From Proteles cristata cristata (taxonomy: Eukaryota > Chordata > Mammalia > Carnivora > Hyaenidae), in NCBI GenBank assembly GCA_017311185.1, contig JAESUZ010001712.1, forward strand, positions 2,170,001 to 2,234,000: DNA of 64,000 nt. Direction: 5' to 3'. Of the stretch, positions 35,501 through 47,500 are shown piece after piece. Below the pieces are notes generated by a model. It saw only the letters and a list, made by a program, of their open reading frames with translations, made no database searches and was not told where the DNA came from. Position 1 is the first letter of the stretch; each line of letters starts with the position of its first letter. A program made the position numbers and the translations under genes.

Positions 35501-38500
35501 TCATGATCTTGCAGTTCGTGAGTTCAGCCCTGCATCGGGCTCTGTGCTGATAGTTCAGAGCCTCGAGCCTGCTTCAGATTCTGTGTCTCCCTCTCTCTCT
35601 GACCCTCCCCTGCTCAGGTTGTCTGTCTCTCAAAAAGGAATAATGGTTAAAAAAAGAAAAAAAAAAACAAAAGAAAAGAAAGTAATTATGCCTCCAATCA
35701 AGAAATTATAGGGGCGCCTGGGTGGCTCAGTCAGTTAAGCATCACCATCTGACTCTGTTTTGGCTCAGGTCATGATCTTATAGTTTTGTGAGTTTAAGCC
35801 CCCCACCCCCCCTCCAGGGTTCTGCACTGACAGAGTAGAGCCTCCTTGGGATTCTCTCTGCCATTCCCCCACTCACGTTATCTCCATTTCTATTAACTAA
35901 ATAAACCTAAAAAAAAGAAAAAAGAAATTATAATAGCTTAATGAATTAATCATCCTGGTTGTTTATAAACTTTCTTTCACCCACCCCCATACACCTGGGA
36001 CATCTGATACAGTGAACTTTTGCAATGGTTCACTGGAGTTTTTGTTAATGGAGACAGTGGTGATAGGGGCTCTGAATCACCCAGAGAGTCCCCCACTCCT
36101 TGCCTCAATTACATCTCACCAGAGTTCCAACCTGAACCTACTGAGTCACAATCTTCAGGTAAAGGATGTAGCTAGAATATGAATCTTGGAACAGCTTATC
36201 AAAACATTCTGATAACCAGTACAACATAGGCACATCAACCTTCTCTGCTCTAAATTACATGCCAAGTCTCCAATGGAGAAAATTGCCTTCTGGCTGTACA
36301 AATACTGAAATATAATAAAAAACCAATTCTTAGATACCAAATACATTTAAATCAATCAACAAATATTTAATCTATATTAACAGCCAGCATCTGATGGGTT
36401 AGTTGGGCCAAGAGATGACTCCTCCTTATATAAATCTTTATCTAGAACACTCATTTTTTAAAAATGTTTTATTTATTTATTTTTGGGAGAGTGCACATGC
36501 ATGAGTGGGGAAGGGAGGGAGAGAGAATCCCAAGCAGGCTCCTCACTAAGTGCAGAGTCCAACAGGAGCTAGATTCCATGACCATGAGATCATGAACTGA
36601 TGCAAGACCAAGAGTGACACTTAACTTAACCACCCAGGCACCCTTAGAACATTCCTTTCTAAACTCCACAATTTGAGGAAAAACTACTTCATGTTTTTGG
36701 TGACATTTCTTTGGTCTAATTTCTAATTTTTATTTTTTTAACGTTTTAGTCTTTATGAGAAAGAGAGACAGAATGTGATCAGGGGAGGGGCAGAGAGACA
36801 GACAGAGAATCCAAAACAGGCTCCAGGCTCTGAGCTGTCAGCAACAGAAACCGCCGCAGGGCTCAAACTCGGGAACGGCAAGATCATGACCTGGGCCAAA
36901 GTCGGACACTTAACCGACTGAGCCATCCAGGCGTCCCAGTCTAACTTCTATACAAAATGCAGCAAAAACAAAGGATTTGGTGAAAACTACTTTACTCTGG
37001 AAAATCCAAGGAAAGCAATTTAAGTACTATTTTAAGCACACTTACCTGGATTTTGATCTTGATCGAGAATGGGATTCAGAGTGTTTGGAAACCCTTGATG
37101 GACTACGAGATCCTGACCTGCTCTCCGATTTTACACGAGCAGGAGTTCCCGTTGGAGATTTTGACTGAGAGCGAGACTCCTAACAAAGAAGACAGTATTA
37201 CAAATGGCACTGGTCACGTAGATGCCTAACACCTAACATTTAAGTACCGTAATTATTTATATTGATTGCTCCTGAAAAACAAATGGTTAGGCAACACCCT
37301 CCAGAAAAAATTTCAGCTCATTAATAACCCATTGTTAATACTGCTAACTGTCCTCAATAATTCCCTACTTGAACCAGATCACCAATTCTCTATTAACTAA
37401 GTAATCATGCAAATTCATCTACAACTTGATCATACAGACACTGGAACATAAACCATACATTTACTTAACCTAGGACCCATTCATTCTTCCAGATTCTTTT
37501 AATTCTACTTCACTCTTGCTTTCTACTTCTCTTCATTCTTCATTGAGTTTTTCATTTTTCATACTTCGTGTATTCTTCCCCAATTCAAACAATTCAAAAT
37601 AGCCTTAAAAAAATATTCAAGTGCTTCTATCTGACCAATCTTCTGTTCAATTTTTTCCCCCATTCAATTTTAATTTTCTGATCTTTAATACTTTTCATTA
37701 GCCTTCTTTTATCTTGATTTATCTTCCACATTCTTGGAAAAAACTCTTCAATTTCTTCACGAACATTAACCTTAATGGAAAAAGAACATTTAGTATATTT
37801 AAGCACGTGGGGATTATAAAACTCTGCTGGAGTTCAGAATGTTATCTACTAAATGGAAAAGCCAGCAGGTAAAGTGCAAATAACTAGTTTATTAAAAAAC
37901 AATTTTATAATCTTTAAAATTGTTCAAAAGTCTAGTTTCTAACAATTAAAGAAAATTTACTGTATTTTCTAAATGTTTTTTACCATACTGTTCACCCTCC
38001 TCCCCTTTCATGTTTCATCCTAGTTCCTAAGATGTGAACAATCTTCATTATAAATACGTAATCCAAGCATAAATCTAACATTAACTGTAATTCCCCCCAC
38101 CTGTGTCTTAAATTTTTATTAATTTATAACTTGAGGAGTCTTAGTTATCTTAAAATAAGCTTTCACTAAGCCATGCTAAGATACCAAGATACAGTTAAAG
38201 CAAAGCATTCTGGGCTGAAATTTGCATACACCTACCTAAACTCACATATTAGAGAACACATGCTGATGTTCAAAGTAAAAAAAATAAATTAGCAAAATTA
38301 CTAACATCTTTTCCCAATTATGCGTGACCACTATCTTTGCACACTCCAACTTAATCAGAAACATATGTTCTGAAATAAAGCATAAAGAAAACTTAAGAGA
38401 AAAAGAGGACACGAAATTCTTAAAATGTCCCCTTGGGCTTATAAATAACTAATAGATATAATTTTGCAACTGTGCCATTTTAATATTCTGTATTATCACG

Positions 38501-41500
38501 AAGTATCATAATGTACAAAAAGTCATAAAATTAGTATCATGGTGTTTATTTTTTCATTCCCTTTTTGCATTTTATGGAGTTACACATACATATACTCCCT
38601 TCAGTAACTGTATCTTGTGTCAGAAAACTGACTGGCTTCTGAAAAAGTTGGATATAAATCAAAACTTTCCAAATCAAATGATTTAAAACTGATTTAAGAG
38701 ACTGTTTCTTAATCTGACAGAAATATGAGCACTTACGACCATAGTAGGATGGACAGTCTGGTTTCTCTGTCCATTTAATCCTTGCTTATCAGTGTAAATA
38801 ATTACCCCAACTTCATACCAATTTTCATTTATGCCACGAGACTACCATGCAACTTCCTTAAAACTTTCCCTTTGAGTTTAATGCCAAAAGAGTTATTTAT
38901 TAAGAAGTGTACAAATGCTTTCAGGCCTATTTATTTTTTCAGATGCAAACAAAACTGAAACATATAGCTACCTTCTTCAATATCAACCTTTCCCATTTAG
39001 CTACCTAAATCTTTCACCACGTCTATACTCTCCAAATTCCTGGACAGATGCCTGGAGCAGGCATAGCAATTTAGAGTTTTTCATTCACTGAAACTACAAA
39101 AGCAGCATATTCTGTACTTTAAAAAAAAGTATGGGTAATTTGCTTGTACTTGAACAATTTCACAGGGTGGTTCATTAAGCTAAGAAGAGTATCCTCTCCT
39201 CTCTCTCGGCTTTCCCTTCTATAACACAGATCCTATGGTGTAACATTCATCTATGCTGTTGAACAGCAGTAGATGGAACAGTATCTATGATTATGACCAT
39301 AGTTCATGTTTACATACACATCAGAATGCTCTATGCTCTCCAACACTGTAAAATGTTTAATTTACATCTGTAGAAACCAGTCTTAAATTAAAACCTAAGT
39401 TTATTCTTAAATGCTTATGTGAAGCTTTCCAGTAAATGGTAAAAATATTATGGTTCAAATATGTGTATGTTTGATTTTCAAGTCTTCTCTCACAAATAAA
39501 TATAACAGTTGAAATTATTCAACAGTGCTGAAAATCGACATTTCTTAGAAATTAATGTAAACAAACTAACTTAGTAACATCTTAAAATTTAGTTTCAATC
39601 TCAGTTCTTGCACAGAGCTCAGTGGAAGAAACAAAGTTTCCTTTTGGTTTGTTATAACATTAAGATACCACAGTACTTTTTCAAAAGACATTAGGATATT
39701 TTAAAAGAAGTCCTGCTGGGGCGCTTGGGTGGCTGAGTTGGTTAAGCGTCTGACTTGGGCTCAGGTCATGATCTCACAGCTAGCGAGTTCAAGCTGTGTT
39801 GACAGCTCAGAGCCTGGAGCCTGCTTCAGATTCTGTGTCTCCCTATCTGTCCCTCCCTTAGTTGCAATCTGTCTTTCAAAAATAAACAAACATTAAAAAA
39901 AAAAAAAAAGAAGTCTTACTTTTTATTATCTTCGGTTTCACAAACACCTAATACGTCTTTTGTTGCCTATCCTTCTGTTTTTGTACCAGGAAAACTTAAA
40001 TCTGCATAAATTTCTTCATGGAATCATTCAAGGTTAAGAAACAGTCCTCTTACCTCCCTTGCACACCTAGTTACAAAGTTGTCACTATCATTTTAACTTA
40101 TGAAAACAATTTAGATACAATCTAAAAATGTAAATCAGTAACTGTCAGTTAACTTAACCTGAAGAATAAACTACTAATTCTTCAGAATTTTTACTGTAAT
40201 ACCAAAAAAAAAAAAGGCCCCTCATTCTAAGAACTAATATAGTTAATAGTCCTCACAAAGAAAAAGTCATATTAATTAATATCTTCCATTTTTAAGTAAC
40301 TTATTTCTCAAAAGCTGGTACAAAGTACCATTTTCACTAAAGTATGCACTATAGAAACCAACTTACAACCTTTGTGGACAAATGCTAGATTATACTTTCC
40401 TACCTTTGAGACTTATCTTTATTACAAAATGATAACTTTAACTTTTTTTCCCAGAGAAATACATAAAACTTCAGAATTTGGAAACTGAATTGAAATTGCA
40501 AACAGAAAAATAAAATACTGAGAAGGGCTGTTATCTGTCCTGTTTCACTTGATTATACTTAATCTACTCTTAGAGCTGCCCAGTCAAGAAATTCTGCAAA
40601 CTCCTCAGTAACCTGCATCCTGATCCAACAACCAATTAAAAAAAAAAAAAATGGACAGAATGACTCAACCAAATTATATCCAAATTTTTAATAGCAATCT
40701 TAAACAGGCTTCCAGTCTACCTTACCTACTATAAACCAGAAGCCAGGCAGAAAGTTCTCATAGTACAACCTGCTTAAACGGTGTTTGTTCTTTCAACTAT
40801 TCTTTATTATCAAGGTACCTCTGGTGGCAGCTGAAGGACATAGCCAAAAATAAAAACCAGAGAGCTAACCACAAATACCAGGAATGTACCATGATATATC
40901 CAATTCAAGCAATCTGTGTTAAAAAAGCTGCAATTTACACACTGCAAATAACTATAACAACCATGTACTATTCTTCTAATCAAAAAAAAGGTTATTAGAC
41001 ATATACACATTGTTGCAGAATGTGAACAATTTCTAAGGTAAGCAATAATTGCAGTCTTTTAATACTAGTATCAAATAACAGACGGAAGAAAAAAATTCCA
41101 ACATAGATGTTTAGTACTTGAAAGTTCATTAAAATGAACACATCACAATATAAATGCTAAGCTGCAACCAATTCTAATATTATGGCAGTGCAAATTCCAT
41201 ACCAATAGTGCCAAGTTTATACATATTTGAGTTCATGTAACAGTATAAACTTTAAAAACAAGGTCTCTCAAAATATTTTCCCACTACTTTATGTAGTTGG
41301 AAATTTATGTCCTTAAAAATACACTAGTGCATTTAGGTAAATGTATTGGAAACCTGTGTTTATCCAATTCTTTAATTTCAGTCTACATAAATAGCTGTTC
41401 TGCCTCCTGCCTCTTGAGTATGATAGTCTCTTAAGCTTATAAAATAAATACTTTCATTGTCTTAACCCATAACTGCGATCAGAGTAATTCCTTAAAAAAA

Positions 41501-44500
41501 ACAAAAACAAAAAAAAACAAAAACAAAAACCCACTTGTATGCTGCATTCTAAGTGAGGAGAAAGCGGTCTTTCCATCCATAAAGGCTCACAGGTCACAGA
41601 AATTCTAACACTTTGTCTTTACATTCTCTAACGTTTGTAATAATTTTGGAGATGCTTAAAGAAATTATTTAGGAGCTACCACTTATGCATAAATAACGAA
41701 ATTTAAACCAGTCACAACCATGGAATTACCTGAAACATTTATAATCTTTTTTTTTTTTAAACAAATTTTAACTGGTCAATAAACTTAGTTATATTAAATT
41801 TTAAATAATAGCTAAAAACAAACTGTTTACTAAGAACTTGCTATAGAATTTTCTACTTAGGTTCTCTTCTTGTATCATTTATGAATCTTGAGTAAACTAC
41901 AGAAGAAAAAAACTTTTTTTCTATCTCAGATTGGTCAGGCCTAGTCACTCATAATTCAAAATTTCATTTTGGTGAAAATAATCACCAATTTCACCAAATT
42001 CAGACAATAAGGATTATATACAACCACATACTGGCAATAACCTAAAGGAAGGAGTGGGAACCACATTTCCTTCATTATTCTCCTCTAAACTTTTTTTCCT
42101 CTAAATATTTAAATCCCTTCATATTCTTTCAGATCTCTAGATTTTTTTAATCCTCATTTTAGAAATGGCAGAAATCATTAAGCATCTATGACAAATCTGT
42201 GCAGTGTCGGTACAATTAGTTCATTGCTCCCTTTAGAAATCCCACCTTCGGGGTGCCTGGGTGGCTCAGGCCATGATCCCCCAGTTTGTGGGTTCAAGCC
42301 CCGCATCAGGTTGTGCTGACAGCTCAGAGCCTGGAGCCTGCCTTGGATTCTGTGTTTCCCTCTCTTTCTGCTCTTCCCCCACTGATGCTCCGTTTCTCTA
42401 CCTCAAAAATAAACATTAAAAAAAAAAAAAAGAAAGAAAGAAATCCCATCTTCTACCTATATTGAGCAAATAAGTACCCTTCAGTCAAAGAATCTCAAAT
42501 ATTAAAATCTGAGCATTAAGTTTAGCAATTCTTTGCTTAAAAATTGAGAGGAAGTAAAAAAGCATGAAAATTGGACGAAAGCACTTAACTTTAATAAATT
42601 AAACCTAAAACAAGGCTGTCAAGTTTAATACTGTAACTGCTATGGGAAAGAAAGTCTTACCCTTTTGTAACAAGTTGATGTAATGATATACATGAAATTA
42701 AAGTGCTTAAGAAACAGTATTTTTTTTTGAACTAAGTATTTTTAAGAGCTAAGGCTAACATTCTTATCTGTAAAATAGAGATTTTTTTCATTTTTAAAAG
42801 GAAAGGAGAGAGCAAACCTCCCTTGTACTCTCACATTTATTAAAGTTTCATCAACAGAAAATTTTAAGGCCCAGTTTAAGATTATTATTATTATTATTAT
42901 TATTATTATTTTTAAAGCAGCTAGTCATTGGGGCACCTGGGTGGCTCAGTAGGTTTGAGTGTCCGACTCCAGTTCAGGTCATGCTCTCATAGTTCATGGG
43001 TTCGGGCCCTGCAACGGGCTCTGTGCTGACGGCTACCTCAGAGCCTGGAGCCTGCTTCAGATTCTGTGTCTCCCTCACTCTCTGACCCTCCTTGCTCATG
43101 CTGCCTATTTCTCTCTCTCTCAGAAATAAATAAAACATAAAAAAAAACACAAAAATTAAAGAAGCTAGTCACCAAGATGAGTTTCAAATAGCTGTCATGG
43201 CCCCAATCACTACAAATCAGGAGTCAGAGAAGAAAAAAGCTTCCCCTGTTTTTGCTATTCTTTAGCAAAATGTCTTAACACACATACATTTTAATTTCAA
43301 ACTGGTAGAGACAAATTTTTATTTTGCTCTTTGCTTCTGTCATCCAGTCAAACCATCTCATATATTAAGGGGAACACTAGGAGTCGCCTAAAAATATTCT
43401 AGCTACTCAAGAAGCTATAACAAACTCTGAAAAGCAGACAAGAATAAGTAGCATCTTTCCTCTTCAACTGTACTACAAAGCGTAGACAACTGTGGAATTT
43501 CTAAGACAGACCCTTACATGAAAATCTTTAACCTCTATTAAAAACAATGGGCCACTGAATGAGAAAAAAAAAAATGGACTTAACATTTTTCTAAGTTTTG
43601 TTAAAAATAATTAGGGGTAGAGGGTGAATAAAATAAGTAAAATGAAAGAAAAACTCAATTTCCATTCCTCATAATTTCTATGAAGGAGACTAAACATTTT
43701 TTGAGACCTAAATCCTAACTTTAAGCTATGTGAAGCAAACAACTCTTTTTATGAAGATGACATGCAAAGTCATAGCTCAAGCGTCAGCCCCACTCTCAGC
43801 TCAGAAAGACATTTCTGTTTAAAATATTTCTATAGGGGCGCATGGGTGGCTCAGTCAGTTAAGCGTCCAACTTCGGCTCAGGTCACGATCTCATGATTTG
43901 TGAATTTGAGCCTCGTGTCAGGCTCTGGGCTGACAGCTCAGAGCCTGGAGCCTGCTTCAGATTCTGTGTCTCCCCTTCAGCCCCTCCACTGTTCATGCTC
44001 TCTATCTCTCAATAATAAACATTAAAAATATATATATTTCTGTAAACTTAATATACATGTCCCAAGCAAATTGTTTTAAGGAATCTACTACTTATTTTAA
44101 AGGCACCGCTATTCTTCTGGACCCCTTGAAAATGTCTCACTCATTCTTTACATCCCACTGCTGTCCTATTTAGTTAAACCAGAGTTTTCAGTTTCCTTCC
44201 TTAAATACTTCAAATGTGCCTTGTTGCTCTTCTTGTATCAGTCCCTCTGTTCTTTCCTAAAATTCCTTTCATTATGCCACTCCCAGAATTAAGAATCCAT
44301 ACATGCCTTCTTACTGCATACTGGATTAAGTCCAAATCTCTAAATCTAGAATTCAAAACCCTCCATTATCTTATCGGACTGCTTATCTAGTCAAATCTAT
44401 CATCTCTTACTATGCCAGCAACCTCCTCATTGTCATACCCATACAACCAATCTATTGCTTAACTGTAAGATCCAGTGTTTTACCTATTAGGTAAAGCTTT

Positions 44501-47500
44501 CCCTTTCCCCTTGACAAAACCACCCAGCTTCAGTTTTTGAATTCCTATTAATTCTATCACAGGGAACTTGATTATATACTTACTTTTACACAGATTTGAG
44601 CTGTCAGTCATCTCAAATTAGAATCCAAGTTCTTTTTCCCTCAAAAACACCTGACCTTTACTTAAAAGGCAGCAGATGCTCAACAGTTTTACTTTAGGCA
44701 GAAAGGAATTTTGATTGGGTTTACTATTTGGGTTACTTAGAACAAAATTCAGCTCATTTTCTTTCCTAAAGTTCTTTTACTCCAGTCCTCTACAATGGAA
44801 GAAACATTAATGTACAGTGGAAAATTCAGCTCGCGTAAACTGTTTGTCACAAACTCTATTAACGTCTCTGAGATGCTGAAGTACATGTGCTCCTTTTTAA
44901 AAAGTAAACCAAGGGGCACCTCGGTGGCTCAGCCGGTTGAGTGTCCGACTTCAGCTCAGGTCATGATCAAACGGTTCGTGGGTTCCAGCCCTGCGTCGGG
45001 CTCTGTGCTGACAGCTAGCTCAGAGCCTGGAGCTTGTTTCGGATTCTGTGTCTCCCTCCCTCTCTGGCCCTCCCCTCTTCACGTTGTCTCTCTCTCTTAG
45101 AAATAAATAAAACATTTAAAAAAAAGTTTCAAAAGTAAATCAAAATATATACAGCATAACGTATGCAATGAGCAATGGACTGGGACCTGTAAATCTCAGA
45201 TTCCTGGCTGCATGGTCTTCTAGGCCTGCTTTACTTTCTGAAATGCTAAGAGTACTCTAGCCCTTGCAAAAATATCTTGAGCAATAAATTAGAAAATGTA
45301 TTAAAAATCGGGGGAGGAGGTGTGGTGTGGTTAAGATTCTGAAATGCTCTAAAAAAGTTGCCCTCTAATTCTAAATATCTTTCAGTCACATGGGGTTTAA
45401 CACGTGCTATTTATTCTGTAGGTAAAGCAAATGAAATTTCAATATTGACTTGTCAATGTTTTCTCTATTTTAGTTAAAAAATTTGAAGTGTAACTACTTA
45501 TAAACCTCAAAAACATCATTTGAAAATCCTTTTTTGAGCCTTTCTAAATAGTCATTACATTTAGATACAAAGATAACAGGACAATCATATTCTTTAAAAA
45601 TTTTTTTAAACTGCTGGTTTGTGGCTAGCAGTTAAAAGATATCACAATAGTTTAAAAGCCAAAAAGCACTAGTGAATGTTAAACTGTTGTAAGAAACAAT
45701 TTTAAAAAAGAAAAAGTACACTCTAAGAAAAGCTTCTGGCATTCTTCTAATTCTATAACCAATAACAAAGACAATTACCCCAACCTACAAAAGAAAAAAA
45801 AAAAGATGTAACAGGTAAGGGTGGGCGAACGCATTATTCAATCTACTGGTTCATTTATACTAAAATACACCTGGGTATCACATGTCAAAAAATGTTTTCT
45901 ATGATGGTAAATATTGCAAGGGACGGGAAGGAGGAAGAACCCGCTCTCCGTTAACATAAAATGTTAATGCCTACATACATTTTAGCTTAAAATTGGATGG
46001 GGATCATACATATACAGCTTTGTTAGGTGGGTAAGGTGACAATTACTTAGAACTTGTTCTATTCCTTGATTTGATGACAAATTAAAAAGAACTTACAGGA
46101 AAACAGGGTCCCAAATAGTAGGCCTCTTCACTTCCCCACAAACCAAATCAAAACAAACCTTAACAAAAAATACACTTCTGTACTAAAGTCAATGGAAGGA
46201 AAGATTAACTGACAGCCACATTTCTTTCTATAGCTACCTAACGTTTTCAAAGCAAGCAGCTTACAATTATCACCACATATTTTTATTAGATGATTTTTTA
46301 AGTTTTGTTGGGACAATCAATACCCCATACTATAAAATAAGCAGGTTCAACTACCCATTTAGATCTGTGATTCAGGTTTCATTTTTAAAACCCAATCTTA
46401 TAGGCATTAAAAAGTAGTTTTGTTTCTAACCTCTTTAAATCTCTTTCCTCTTAATAAAGAACAAAAGCCTAAATCCACCTTCTGCTTTAACCTTCTGGTT
46501 CCAAATACTATTAAAAAGGCAAAATTCATTCCAGGCAGCATACACCTTAAGTGCTTTTATGCGTTTCCCCTAGTAACTAGAATACCAACACAACAGCAAG
46601 AACATGTTGCCTGGGGATTTTCTTTTCACGGTTTAACACTAAACCACTTCCACCAATTGCCACTACCAGGTTAACTTCGGAAGTAGAACTCAAACACTGA
46701 TTAATGTTCTAGTATATCTAGGCTGAGGATAACGTATCTTTGTGATGTTTATATTCATCGGCCCCAAATAATGAAAATCCCTGAGCCCTCTTTGCTGGGG
46801 GACGGGGTGAGGAGAGGAATGGGAGAAGGCCTGTAATTTCCAGGTAACGTTTTGAGTACAGTATAAACTGACTAGCTATTTTCAAAATACTGAGCCACAA
46901 AATTTGTTCAGTTATGTAAGATTTTTTTTTTTTACCGTAAAGACCTGTAAAGAAGTGGTTTTTAGATGAAAGATCATAGGAAGGAAAGCATTAGAAGTTG
47001 AGATATAAATAAGAGAGAAAAAAACCCAACATCAAGGAATTAAAAAATCAGGCGTTATAGCATTTCCACATTCATTTTTGAAGTGAAAAGAAAGTAGAAG
47101 GGACATTAAGGGAAAAGGGCTCCTTGCGTAGTTTTCCCCTCACAGCTCTCGTCTTAAGAACGCTTAAGGGTCGGTGCGGTCGTTGACTAACCACTTCATT
47201 AGGCTCGTCCCACCTTCAACCTCAAGGCTTTCGCCTTTATAGACGCAACGCCGCCGGTTCCAACAGAGACGCGGCCGCTCACTGCAATAGAGAGCCAAGG
47301 AGACACAGGCCCCAGCTAGTCCCACGCCAGCTTCTCCCCGCCCGGACAACAGCCCCGCGCAGTTTCGACCCCGAGACCCTCTACGATGCTCGGGGTCGCC
47401 AGAAATGCCACCGCAGGAAGCACCTACCACTATCCGGCCGGAGGGGAACTCCCTGCCGTCTCCTCCCGCCCCACCGCGACGGGGACCCACTCCTCTGAAC

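Larger units (their letters stand above)
32808..37045 (-). other. TRA2A intron 2
   Basis: 4.2 kb heavy in SINEs, including four plus-strand copies in 34739-35921, plus an L1 3' end at 33030-33605 and a possible hAT fragment near 36.1 kb. Bases 33605-34180 carry nothing that I recognise. Confidence 0.9.
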
